Position numbers and translations under genes: made by a program
Shown: piece after piece, positions 17,755 through 26,333 of the stretch
Layout: every line of letters begins with the position of its first letter
Numbering within the stretch: the first letter of the stretch is position 1
The notes under the pieces: generated by a model
Told to the model about the DNA's origin: nothing
Seen by the model: the letters and a program-made list of their open reading frames with translations, nothing else
Databases searched by the model: none
Source: Bacillota bacterium
GTDB lineage: Bacteria; Bacteroidota; Bacteroidia; Bacteroidales; Bacteroidaceae
DNA: 34,628 nucleotides
Reading direction: 5' to 3'
Assembly (NCBI GenBank): GCA_023664625.1
Contig: JAMPFD010000022.1
Span: forward strand, 1 to 34,628

Positions 17755-18675
17755 ATGGCAAAGGTTTTAGTTGCAACAGAGAAGCCATTCGCTGCCACTG
17801 CGGTTGCTGGTATAAAAAAAGTTATAGAAGGTGCGGGTAATGAACTTGTTCTTCTTGAGAAATATACAGAAAAATCACAACTTCTTGCTGCCGTTGCAGA
17901 CGCAGACGCGATAATTGTCCGTTCTGACAAGATTGATAATGAGGTTATGGATGCAGCAAGGAACTTGAAGATCGTAGTCCGTGCAGGTGCCGGCTATGAC
18001 AATGTTGATCTTGCAGCGGCAACAGCCCGTAACATTATTGTTGAAAATACTCCAGGACAGAATGCAAACGCTGTTGCGGAACTCGTTCTCGGACTTCTTG
18101 TCTTTACGGTCCGTAATTTCTATAATGGCAAGGCTGGTTCTGAACTTATGGGAAAGACCATCGGTATTCTCGCTTTCGGTAATGTCGGCCGTAACGTAGC
18201 ACGAGTGGCAAAGGGCTTCGGAATGAATGTGATAGCATATGATGCTTTCTGTCCGGCAGAAGTTATAGAGGCAGCTGGCGTAAAGGCCTGTGCGTCACAG
18301 GAGGAACTTTTCAAGGAGGCAGATATTGTGTCTCTCCATATTCCTGCTACAGCAGAGACTAAGCAGTCTGTTAATTATGACCTATGCAACACAATGAAGA
18401 GCGGTGCCATCCTGATTAATACCGCTCGTAAGGAGGTTATTGATGAAGCAGGACTTCTCAGACTGATGGCTGACCGTGATGACTTAAAATATATCACAGA
18501 CATCAAGCCGGATGCTGATGCGGACTTTGCCAAGTTTGAGGGACGCTATTTCTCAACTCCGAAGAAGATGGGTGCGCAGACTGCTGAAGCAAATACTAAT
18601 GCCGGTATAGCAGCTGCCAATCAAATCAATGCATATTTTGCTGAGGGTTGTACGAAGTTTCAGGTAAATAAGTAA
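17755..18675 (+). CDS. serA: D-3-phosphoglycerate dehydrogenase, short lysine-type
   Basis: SerA oxidises 3-phosphoglycerate to 3-phosphohydroxypyruvate with NAD+, the first step of serine synthesis. The 306-residue protein is the short form, with no C-terminal ACT or ASB regulatory domain. It has RAGAGYDNVDL, the nucleotide-binding segment ILAFGNVGRNVARVAKGFG and the substrate arginine R225 in NTARKEVIDE. Where the family usually has TPH(I/L)GA with the catalytic histidine, this protein has TPKKMGA, placing K271 at that position. Lysine-type short enzymes of this kind are known from Entamoeba and Bacteroidales. ATG 17755 is chosen because the upstream part lies within a hairpin and is not family-like. 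The lipoprotein gene follows after 22 bp. Confidence 0.94.
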   Translation: MAKVLVATEKPFAATAVAGIKKVIEGAGNELVLLEKYTEKSQLLAAVADADAIIVRSDKIDNEVMDAARNLKIVVRAGAGYDNVDLAAATARNIIVENTPGQNANAVAELVLGLLVFTVRNFYNGKAGSELMGKTIGILAFGNVGRNVARVAKGFGMNVIAYDAFCPAEVIEAAGVKACASQEELFKEADIVSLHIPATAETKQSVNYDLCNTMKSGAILINTARKEVIDEAGLLRLMADRDDLKYITDIKPDADADFAKFEGRYFSTPKKMGAQTAEANTNAGIAAANQINAYFAEGCTKFQVNK

Positions 18676-18697
18676 TTCGGAATAAGAAGTATTCTTG

Positions 18698-19537
18698 ATG
18701 AGAAATATCTTATTCGGTCTTGCAGCTGTTATGTTGACGGGTATATGCGCGTGTAATAATAGCAAGCCTGCAGAAAAAGAAACGGCTGCCGTCGCAGAAG
18801 AAAAAGACTCTATGATTTATGGTCTCTCCTGCGACGGTACCAATGATTCTGTAATCGTCTTTTTGCCATTTGAAAATGGTGTCGATCCCATCGTCTATAA
18901 TATTGAGGTTGCAAAGAAAACAGGTAAAGTCATAGGACAGCCGCAGATAGGTGACTGGGTAGGCCTGAAAATTAATCCGGAAGACAGTACCGAGGCTACG
19001 ATGGTTGTCGATCTTGACCAGTTGAAGGGAACATGGACTTTTGAAGTACGTCCTACATGGAAAGATTCTGCAAAGATGTCTCGCCGTGCATTACGCCGGA
19101 AGTTGAACGAAATACCTGATTCGCTGAAGGAAGCATATCTCGTACCGAGAGAATACGGCTTTACTTTGAAACGCTCCAGTGTGGCCTCGCCTGTCGGTTA
19201 TGTCATGCAGAAGTCAAGTTTGGAAGATGACAGTCCTGTGGAATATCCTGTAGTCAAGCACTATACAAGCTGGAAATGCCGTAATGGCCGTCTTATATTG
19301 ATTAGTGCGGCTGACGTGCCGGGGAATGTAAAAAGTACGGATGATAATGCATCAAAGCATACGCAGGCTAAGGAGGTATATGACACTCTTGACTTTATCT
19401 TTATGACCAATGATTCACTTGTACTTCAAAACAGTGTAAAACAGCGGATTGCTTTTCACCGCAAGGAAAGTGCCATGGCTGCAAATGCTCATGCACAGAA
19501 GGCTGCCGATGTGACAGAGAAGAGGGTCGTAAAATAA
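18698..19537 (+). CDS. Hypothetical lipoprotein
   Basis: The 279-residue protein has a short lipoprotein signal ending in a lipobox ICAC, with C19 as the likely lipidated cysteine, and a charged linker (NNSKPAEKETAAVAEEKD) after it. The body is predicted to be beta-rich (YGLSCDGTNDSVIVFLPFENG, then GDWVGLKINPED), and the C-terminus is an A/K-rich helix. I do not recognise the family. It begins 22 bp after serA with no promoter visible, so it is likely co-transcribed, but a link to serine synthesis is not implied by its sequence. An in-frame TTG just before the ATG is not favoured as the start. Confidence 0.8.
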   Translation: MRNILFGLAAVMLTGICACNNSKPAEKETAAVAEEKDSMIYGLSCDGTNDSVIVFLPFENGVDPIVYNIEVAKKTGKVIGQPQIGDWVGLKINPEDSTEATMVVDLDQLKGTWTFEVRPTWKDSAKMSRRALRRKLNEIPDSLKEAYLVPREYGFTLKRSSVASPVGYVMQKSSLEDDSPVEYPVVKHYTSWKCRNGRLILISAADVPGNVKSTDDNASKHTQAKEVYDTLDFIFMTNDSLVLQNSVKQRIAFHRKESAMAANAHAQKAADVTEKRVVK

Positions 19538-19608
19538 CAAGTGAAATCGTTAGCTGTTTAAATGACGGCATATAGATACCGTATCCTATTGTAAATCATG
19601 TGTTTCGT

Positions 19609-19696
19609 AAAAGGTAACGGTTGGTGTGGCAAAAGGTAACGGTTTGCAATATGAAAGGTAGCCTTTTATAATGTAAAAAGTAACCTTTTGCAAAAC
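19609..19696. repeat. Four-unit tandem repeat with exact 22-bp period
   Basis: Units begin at 19609, 19631, 19653 and 19675. The first ten bases are AAAAGGTAAC, AAAAGGTAAC, GAAAGGTAGC and AAAAAGTAAC. Units 1 and 2 continue with GGTT, units 3 and 4 with CTTTT, so the latter are close to a palindrome of the form AAAAGGT-A-ACCTTTT. The second half of each unit is less conserved, though units 2 and 4 share TTTGCAA/TTTTGCAAAA. There are no spacers of CRISPR type. The array lies 54 bp upstream of the HD-domain gene. A period of 22 bp is about two helical turns, as expected for an array of protein-binding sites. Confidence 0.85.
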
Positions 19697-19749
19697 GTTC
19701 TTTGATATGTGAATGTTATGTAACTCTATGGTCTGAAAAATAACTGCAT

Positions 19750-20307
19750 ATGTTGAATTTTGAACAAATAATAAACAAGTACTATCCCGAAGCAGATAAA
19801 CTTCGGGATATTCTTTATGTGCATAGCCGAAATGTGGCAGATTATGCGGTGGAAATACTTTACAGACATCCTGAATTGCAAGTTGACAGAGACTTTGTCT
19901 ATTCTGCAGCAATGCTTCATGATATTGGCATAATACGCTGTGATGCAAGAGGTATTGAATGCTTTGGGACGGAACCTTATATATGCCATGGCACTATTGG
20001 GGCGCGGATGTTAAGAGAAGAATTAGGACTCCCTCCAGACGAAGTGGAGCCGTATGCCAGAATATGTGAAAGACATACGGGGACAGGATTGACGAAAAGT
20101 CAAATAGTGTGCGGCAATTTGCCTTTGCCCCACATTGATCTCGTGCCGGAGACGTTGGAAGAACAGATTGTATGTTACGCGGACAAGTTCTTCTCGAAGA
20201 CTCGTCCTGGTGAAAGAAAAGCCTATGAGCGTGTGGAACACTCTCTTCTGAAGTTCGGAGAAGATGGCGTATGCAAGTTCCGTACATGGCACAAACTGTT
20301 CGGGTAG
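19750..20307 (+). CDS. HD-domain phosphohydrolase
   Basis: The 185-residue protein has the HD-superfamily metal motif: H25 (VHSRNVA), H57-D58 (AAMLHDIG), H80 (YICHG), H109 (CERHTG) and D145 (CYADKF). This arrangement matches small HD hydrolases annotated as uncharacterised or as nucleotide/phosphate hydrolases acting in the cytoplasm. Substrate cannot be read from the sequence. It stands alone: the lipoprotein gene ends 212 bp upstream and no gene follows for 860 bp. The 22-bp repeat array just upstream may carry its control sites. I see no TAnnTTTG box directly before it. Confidence 0.88.
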   Translation: MLNFEQIINKYYPEADKLRDILYVHSRNVADYAVEILYRHPELQVDRDFVYSAAMLHDIGIIRCDARGIECFGTEPYICHGTIGARMLREELGLPPDEVEPYARICERHTGTGLTKSQIVCGNLPLPHIDLVPETLEEQIVCYADKFFSKTRPGERKAYERVEHSLLKFGEDGVCKFRTWHKLFG

Positions 20308-21168
20308 TATGATTTTTGATGTTTGTAAAGATGATGTAATTCACCATATATCAAGATATTAAGAGTGTATTTGCCCTATATGGACTATCATGCGTCGATG
20401 AATGTACTCTATGTGGCTCAGTGTGATGTACATCCGTGGAGATATTCTTGACACCGATAATTGATTCCGCAATGACGCAATGGTAAGTAATTGTTGCCTG
20501 TGCCATGATAGTATGATGGCGTTAATGAATTGTGTTGGTAATCATGGGTAACAAGTGGAATAGGCGATGAGGAGGGCACTGGCAAATAAAATGTTTTGTG
20601 TGGTGTGGCCGTGTGTGGTTCTGTTTATATCATCATTTATTGTTTTTGATGCAATGAAAAGCCGTAACATTGAAGATTGCTTTGTTGCTGTGTGCACATT
20701 TCCTTTCTCGTCCATAACAATTAAGAGTAAGCCGTTTCTTCAAGCTACTTGATAAGCAATTTGCTTATGGACATTCATGTTTTCTTTTGTTGTATAATTC
20801 AATATTATTTTGGTGTTGTAGCTGGTACAGTGTCGGTGATGTAGGGATAGATTTTCCATATTTGTTGTATTGGATGTTCTTCAAAGTATAAGTGTTGCTC
20901 TGCATTTACTCATAATGCTGTTAAAGAACTACATGCAGCGGAAGCATCAGGCATGGCAGGTATATGGCCGACAGGATGGATTTTGACTGCATAAATATTG
21001 GTCATAGTGACTTTTTGTTGCTAAGGTTCTTGTCATTTTTGCCGGCAACGGTAAATTCCGGCGCAGTGCGTCTTCTCCGAAGTTTAGTGGTAAACTTATT
21101 AAGAAATCCTAATTATTGGCATTTGAGGGCTTCGTTCTCATTAAAATTATGTAATTTTGCAATATATT
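20308..21168. other. 860-bp gene-free region upstream of lptD
   Basis: No reading frame here has family-like sequence; the longest plus-strand ones (20567-20752 and part of 20964-21254) look like chance. Visible items are an 8-bp palindrome ATAAGCAA-T-TTGCTTAT at 20752-20768, a small inverted repeat GCCGG/CCGGC at 21041-21045 and 21058-21062, and the lptD -7 box at its right end. It may hold a decayed gene or an unrecognised small RNA. Confidence 0.5.
21152..21159 (+). promoter_or_regulatory. Putative -7 promoter element of lptD
   Basis: TAATTTTG matches TAnnTTTG. It ends only 9 bp before the preferred ATG at 21169, so if used, transcription would start within a few bases of the start codon and the message would be almost leaderless. 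No TTTG lies at the usual -33 distance. Confidence 0.4.
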
Positions 21169-23970
21169 ATGAGGACGAAATTCGTTATATCCATCTTTTG
21201 TTTCGTTGCCATCTTTGTGGCTGCCGCAGACGTTGTACCTGTCACCGGGAATAAAGGTGAAAAGGACAGTGTCGGCAGTTCTGATACGAAGGTTCCTGAT
21301 ACTGTCCGCATGATGGATGTTGACACGTTAGTATTGGATTCATTACGACTTGCAATATACAACCACAACAAGGCTGTTGATGACTCCATCCGTCTGGACT
21401 CTATAAATAGTCAGAAGAAGAACGGTATAGATGCCCCGGTTGTTTATTCCGGTGCAGACTCTATGGTCTACTATGCAGACTCCAAGACAGCACATATCTT
21501 TGGTGATGCAAATGTGGATTATCAGGACATGAAGCTTAATGCGGAAAAAATATATATGAGTCTGGATTCCAGCCTTGTGCGTGCAGAGGGAAGCAAGGAT
21601 ACTCTTGGAGAGTCATACGGCACACCTGTGTTCAATATAGGTGGCGATAGATATGAGAGTGACAATATGGCTTTTAACTTTAAGTCAAAAAAAGGCCTCA
21701 TAAAGAATGTCTATACGGAGCAGGATGATGGTTTCATGCGTGCCGAGGTGTCCAAGCGTGACAGCTCGGGTGTTGTCTATATGAAGCACGGAAGATATAC
21801 GACTTGTGACGCGGAAGAGCCAGACTTCTATATAGCTCTTTCTCGCGCACGTGTCCGTCCCGGAAAGGATGTTGTTTTTGGCCCGGCACATCTTGTTGTG
21901 GCAGATGTTCCTCTGCCCCTTGCCATACCGTATGGTTTCTTTCCGTTCTCCAAAAGCTACTCATCCGGCTTTATTATGCCGACTTATGGTGATGAATCCA
22001 CACGTGGTTTCTATCTTAGGGACGGCGGATACTATTTTGCCATTAATGACAGGATGGATCTGAAATTGCTTGGTGAGATATACACCAAAGGGTCTTGGGG
22101 ACTTTCTGCTGCCAGCAACTACCGTAAACGTTATAGATACAGCGGTTCATTCTTTGTATCATACCTTGACACAAAGAATGAGGATGACAACCTGCAGGCA
22201 TCTCATACAAAGAGTCTGAAGATACAGTGGAGCCATCGTCAGGATTCTAAGGCTAATCCCTATAGCTCGCTTTCTGCAAGTGTGAATTTTGCCTCTACCT
22301 CCTATGAGTCAAGTAATTTGAACTCCATGTACAATCCACAGGCAATGACGCAGAGTACCAGAACATCTTCCGTAAGTTACAGCACTACATTCTCAAGTAT
22401 AGGAATGTCACTGTCCGCATCAATGAACCTTTCGCAGAATATGCGTGATTCCTCAATTGCCATGACATTGCCGGACTTGAACATCTCTATATCACGTTTT
22501 TATCCGTTCAAGCGCAAGTACGCTGCGGGAAAGCAACGCTGGTATGAGAAAATTTATATGAGCTATACTGGCCGTATATCAAATTCCATCAATACAAAGG
22601 AAGACAGACTCATGCATTCCAATCTTGTCAAGGATTGGCGTAACGGCTGGCAGCATCAGATTCCGGTCGGAGCGTCAATATCCTTGTTTGATGTCATTAA
22701 TATTACTCCGGCATTCAATATTACCGACCGTACATATTTTCAAAAGATAAACAAGTCGTGGGATGAAGCTGCACAAAGGGAGGTTGCTGATACGACATAC
22801 GGATTCCATAATGTGTACAACTGGAGCTTCTCTGTATCCGCAAGTACTAAGCTTTATGGATTTTATGTGCCGAACAGAAAGCTTTTTGGAGACAAGATAC
22901 AGGCTGTACGTCATGTCTTCACTCCATCGGTAAGTTTTAACTATGCTCCTGATTTCTCTGCTCAGCATTATGGCTTTTGGGATTCTTATCAGAAGACAAA
23001 CGCCGACGGGACCGTAGAGCTTGTGCCTTACTCCCCGTATGCAGGAATGCTTTTCGGAACTGTGTCTCAGGGAAAAACGGGAAGTGTCTCTTTGGACATA
23101 AGTAACAATATAGAGATGAAGGTGAAGTCAGACAGAGATTCTACCGGATACAAGAAACTCAGCATAATAGATGAACTTGGTTTTAGCATGTCGTATAATA
23201 TGGCTGCCAAGGAAAGACCGTTGTCCGACCTTACTACAAGATTGAGATTGAAGTGGTGGAAGAATTATACATTCAACCTGAATGCTGTGTTTGCAACCTA
23301 TGCTTATGAGCTGGATGATAACGGCAGGCCATACGTCGGAACACGTACTGAATACAGTCATGGCCGTTTTGGACGCTTTCAGGGAATGTCTCAAAATATC
23401 TCATACACCATTACTCCTGAGAAAATCAAGAAGCTTTTTGGAAAAGGTTCCAAGGATGATGACATGGAAAGCAAGGATGATGACGACGATGATACAGGGA
23501 TAGAGACCAATCTTGATGACGACATGCAGAGAGGGCAGAACGGCGCGCGTAAGAAAAATGCCGGTATGGCTGAGACAGATGATGACGGTTATATGAAGTT
23601 TTCCATGCCTTGGTCGCTTACTGTCGGTTATGGCGTAACAATGCGTGAGAATACAAGTGGTGAGTTTAATACTAAAAGCATGCGCTATCCTTACAAATTT
23701 ACACAGACGCTGAATTTCAGTGGAAATGTGCGTATTGCAGACGGATGGAATATATCTTTTTCAAGCGGATATGATTTCGATTACCATAAGATGTCGATGA
23801 CAACGGCTTCTCTTGCGAGGGATTTACATTGTTTTAGCATGTCATGTTCTGTGGTGCTCTCACCATATACATCATATAATTTCTCTTTCCGTTGCAATGC
23901 CGCAACATTGACTGATGCATTGAAATATGACAAACGAAGCAGTTACTCAAATTCAATAAAATGGTACTGA
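21169..23970 (+). CDS. lptD: LptD-like lipopolysaccharide assembly outer-membrane protein
   Basis: LptD forms the outer-membrane pore that inserts lipopolysaccharide at the cell surface together with LptE. The 933-residue protein has a signal peptide, an OstA-type periplasmic domain (about residues 80-190, with YYADSKTAHIFGDANVDYQ and LNAEKIYM repeats) and a long beta-barrel region starting near the LPLAIPYGFFPFSKSYSSGF segment. Strand-like alternating sequence rich in S, Y and F continues to the C-terminus. A very acidic stretch near residues 762-785 (DDDMESKDDDDDDTG) sits within the barrel half and is probably an extracellular or periplasmic loop. An in-frame TTG further upstream (21157) lies inside the -7 box, so ATG 21169 is preferred. 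The antiporter gene starts 23 bp downstream. Confidence 0.85.
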   Translation: MRTKFVISIFCFVAIFVAAADVVPVTGNKGEKDSVGSSDTKVPDTVRMMDVDTLVLDSLRLAIYNHNKAVDDSIRLDSINSQKKNGIDAPVVYSGADSMVYYADSKTAHIFGDANVDYQDMKLNAEKIYMSLDSSLVRAEGSKDTLGESYGTPVFNIGGDRYESDNMAFNFKSKKGLIKNVYTEQDDGFMRAEVSKRDSSGVVYMKHGRYTTCDAEEPDFYIALSRARVRPGKDVVFGPAHLVVADVPLPLAIPYGFFPFSKSYSSGFIMPTYGDESTRGFYLRDGGYYFAINDRMDLKLLGEIYTKGSWGLSAASNYRKRYRYSGSFFVSYLDTKNEDDNLQASHTKSLKIQWSHRQDSKANPYSSLSASVNFASTSYESSNLNSMYNPQAMTQSTRTSSVSYSTTFSSIGMSLSASMNLSQNMRDSSIAMTLPDLNISISRFYPFKRKYAAGKQRWYEKIYMSYTGRISNSINTKEDRLMHSNLVKDWRNGWQHQIPVGASISLFDVINITPAFNITDRTYFQKINKSWDEAAQREVADTTYGFHNVYNWSFSVSASTKLYGFYVPNRKLFGDKIQAVRHVFTPSVSFNYAPDFSAQHYGFWDSYQKTNADGTVELVPYSPYAGMLFGTVSQGKTGSVSLDISNNIEMKVKSDRDSTGYKKLSIIDELGFSMSYNMAAKERPLSDLTTRLRLKWWKNYTFNLNAVFATYAYELDDNGRPYVGTRTEYSHGRFGRFQGMSQNISYTITPEKIKKLFGKGSKDDDMESKDDDDDDTGIETNLDDDMQRGQNGARKKNAGMAETDDDGYMKFSMPWSLTVGYGVTMRENTSGEFNTKSMRYPYKFTQTLNFSGNVRIADGWNISFSSGYDFDYHKMSMTTASLARDLHCFSMSCSVVLSPYTSYNFSFRCNAATLTDALKYDKRSSYSNSIKWY

Positions 23971-23993
23971 CCTGATTGATTCTATAATAAAAG

Positions 23994-26252
23994 ATGATAC
24001 AAGATTTAGCGCTTATATTGATTGTCGCAGGTATTGTGACATTGCTGTTTAGAAAACTAAAACAGCCTCTTGTGCTGGGCTATATAGTAGCCGGATTCCT
24101 AGTATCATCCCACATGCCAGTACTTGTACCTGACGTGGAGTTGCAAAACGTCCGCGAATGGGCTGATATTGGTGTGATGTTTACTCTCTTCTCACTTGGC
24201 CTGGACTTCTCTTTCAAGAAGATTGTCAAAATGGGAGCTGCCCCGATTATTGCCTCCATGACAATTGTCTTCAGTATGATGATGCTTGGATATACTGTCG
24301 GACAACTCTTCGGGTGGAGCCATATTGACTGCATATTCCTTGGCGGTATGCTTGCCATGTCGTCCACGACTATTATATACAAGGCTTTTGCCGACCTTGG
24401 TGTCAGCCACCAGAGTTTTGCCTCTATGGTTATGAGTGTCCTCATTCTTGAAGATATTCTTGCCATAGTCCTTATGGTTATGTTGTCAGCGATTGCCAGT
24501 GGGGGAGATATTGAAGGGGGAGATATGCTTGCGTCTGTGCTGAAGATAGGCTTTTTCCTTATCTTATGGTTTGTCGTTGGTATTTTCGCCATACCGCTGT
24601 TCTTGAAAAAGACCCGGCCAATCATGACAGGCGAGACATTACTGATTGTTTCAATTGGTCTTTGCTGCCTTATGGCTGTTATTTCTACAAAAGCTGGATT
24701 TAGCGAGGCTTTCGGAGCATTTGTCATGGGCAGTATACTTGCAGAGACAATAGAAGCGGAGAAGATTGCGAAAGTTACGGAATCTGTGAAAAATCTTTTT
24801 GGAGCGATATTTTTCGTCTCTGTAGGAATGCTTGTTGACCCGGATATATTATGCGAATATTCAACACCGATAATAATCCTTGTACTTGCAATCATAATCG
24901 GTCAGACAATTTTTGGTACACTGGGATATTTCCTTTCCGGACAGTCATTGCATAATTCTATCCGTTGTGGATTTTCAATGACACAGATAGGTGAGTTCTC
25001 ATTCATCATAGCTTCGCTCGGAATGTCCATGCATGTCATTGCCGATTATCTGTATCCGGTAATTGTGGCTGTCTCTGTAATAACAACATTTACTACTCCA
25101 TATATGATAAGAGGTGCTAATCCTGCTTATGGATTTATGGAAAGGCATCTTCCTAAATCATGGATTATAGCTATTAACTCCCTGTCGCTCAGGAGGAATG
25201 GCAGTACAGTCGGCCAGGTGGAGGAGAACGGACTGCCTTCAAAAAAACTTTGGAAGCGTCTCTTAAAGTCCATGATAATCAATACGGTTGTCTATTCTAT
25301 CCTTATAGCGACGGTAACTTATATTATGCTCTCATTCTTCTTGATTTTCTCACGAACCATAATTCCTCATTGGTGGGCTAATGGCGTGACAGGAGTACTG
25401 ACCGTATTGCTTATAGCACCATTCATGCGTGCAATCATAATAAAGAAGAATCATAGCACAGAGTGGCAGCAATTGTGGAACTTGTCAGTACTTAATCGCT
25501 TGCCATTGATCTCAACTGTTGTCGCGCGTGCTGCAGTTTGCCTTATCTTCCTGTTCTATATATGTAACTATCTTGCACGTTTTGCCAATGCTGTGGTAAT
25601 TTGTCTTGGTATAATTGTTATCATACTGATAGTCCTTTCACGCTCAGTGAAGCAGCGCAGTATAAAGATGGAACGTCTGTTTATGAATAATCTACGTTCT
25701 CGTGACGTGGCTGCACAGGTGAAAGGAGCCAAACTTCCTGCATACGGAGAGCATCTTGTAGAACGTGACCTTAATCTTGCAGAGATAGTTGTGCCGGTCC
25801 ATTCTGTCTGGGCCGGACAGACTTTGGCAGAGTTGAAGTTGGCACAGAATTTTGGTGTTCATGTCGCAAGCATATTGCGTGACGGCCGTCGCCTGAACAT
25901 TCCTTATGGAATAGAGAAGATATTCTCAGGAGACAGACTTCAGGTAATAGGGACCGATGCACAGATTTCTCAGATGAATGAAGTTTTGCAGTCTGCTGTT
26001 TATCCTGTTGATGACAGAATTTATGAAGAGCGTGAGATGGTTCTGCGCCAGATTGTTGTAACGTCCAAGTCGCCGATTGCAGGACAGTCGTTGAGGAACA
26101 GCAGGCTTCGTGAGGAATATTCCTTGCTCGTTGTCGGTATGGAGGGAGTATCACAGGAACTGACTAAAATAAATCCTGACTATGTCTTTGAACGTGGAGA
26201 TGTCCTTTGGATTGTCGGCGAGCGTTCCGCAATAGAGAAATTTGGTGCTTAG
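23994..26252 (+). CDS. CPA2-family monovalent cation/proton antiporter with TrkA-C domains
   Basis: The 752-residue protein has a KefB/CPA2 exchanger domain of about 12 membrane segments (residues 1-380, including FTLFSLGLDFSFKK, MSSTTIIYKAFADLG and the LEDILAIV segment with acidic residues in the membrane), then two further groups of membrane helices (about 420-560), and a cytoplasmic C-terminal part with two RCK_C/TrkA_C-type modules (about 590-750, each with the pattern AGQTL/AGQSL and a GDRLQVIG/GDVLWIVG ending). It would exchange K+ or Na+ for H+ at the inner membrane; the modules suggest nucleotide or ligand control. The extra helices between exchanger and regulatory part are unlike E. 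coli KefB. It lies 23 bp after lptD and may be co-transcribed. Confidence 0.92.
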   Translation: MIQDLALILIVAGIVTLLFRKLKQPLVLGYIVAGFLVSSHMPVLVPDVELQNVREWADIGVMFTLFSLGLDFSFKKIVKMGAAPIIASMTIVFSMMMLGYTVGQLFGWSHIDCIFLGGMLAMSSTTIIYKAFADLGVSHQSFASMVMSVLILEDILAIVLMVMLSAIASGGDIEGGDMLASVLKIGFFLILWFVVGIFAIPLFLKKTRPIMTGETLLIVSIGLCCLMAVISTKAGFSEAFGAFVMGSILAETIEAEKIAKVTESVKNLFGAIFFVSVGMLVDPDILCEYSTPIIILVLAIIIGQTIFGTLGYFLSGQSLHNSIRCGFSMTQIGEFSFIIASLGMSMHVIADYLYPVIVAVSVITTFTTPYMIRGANPAYGFMERHLPKSWIIAINSLSLRRNGSTVGQVEENGLPSKKLWKRLLKSMIINTVVYSILIATVTYIMLSFFLIFSRTIIPHWWANGVTGVLTVLLIAPFMRAIIIKKNHSTEWQQLWNLSVLNRLPLISTVVARAAVCLIFLFYICNYLARFANAVVICLGIIVIILIVLSRSVKQRSIKMERLFMNNLRSRDVAAQVKGAKLPAYGEHLVERDLNLAEIVVPVHSVWAGQTLAELKLAQNFGVHVASILRDGRRLNIPYGIEKIFSGDRLQVIGTDAQISQMNEVLQSAVYPVDDRIYEEREMVLRQIVVTSKSPIAGQSLRNSRLREEYSLLVVGMEGVSQELTKINPDYVFERGDVLWIVGERSAIEKFGA

Positions 26253-26333
26253 ACACTGACATAAGAACTATTAAATACCAAATATGACAATAAAGATTTC
26301 ATTAATTTATACTATAACTTAAATCCAACAATT

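Noticed and set aside
19609..19696. CRISPR array
   Set aside because: The period is only 22 bp with similar sequence throughout each unit, so there are no unique spacers, and no cas genes are in the window.
20567..20752. 61-codon open frame in the gap before lptD
   Set aside because: It has no family resemblance, no promoter element, and a composition expected of random sequence.
24080..24895. 271-codon open frame antisense to the antiporter gene
   Set aside because: Its product is a low-information mix rich in I, T, S and P with no domain, and it mirrors the codon pattern of a membrane-protein gene that is clearly real on the other strand.
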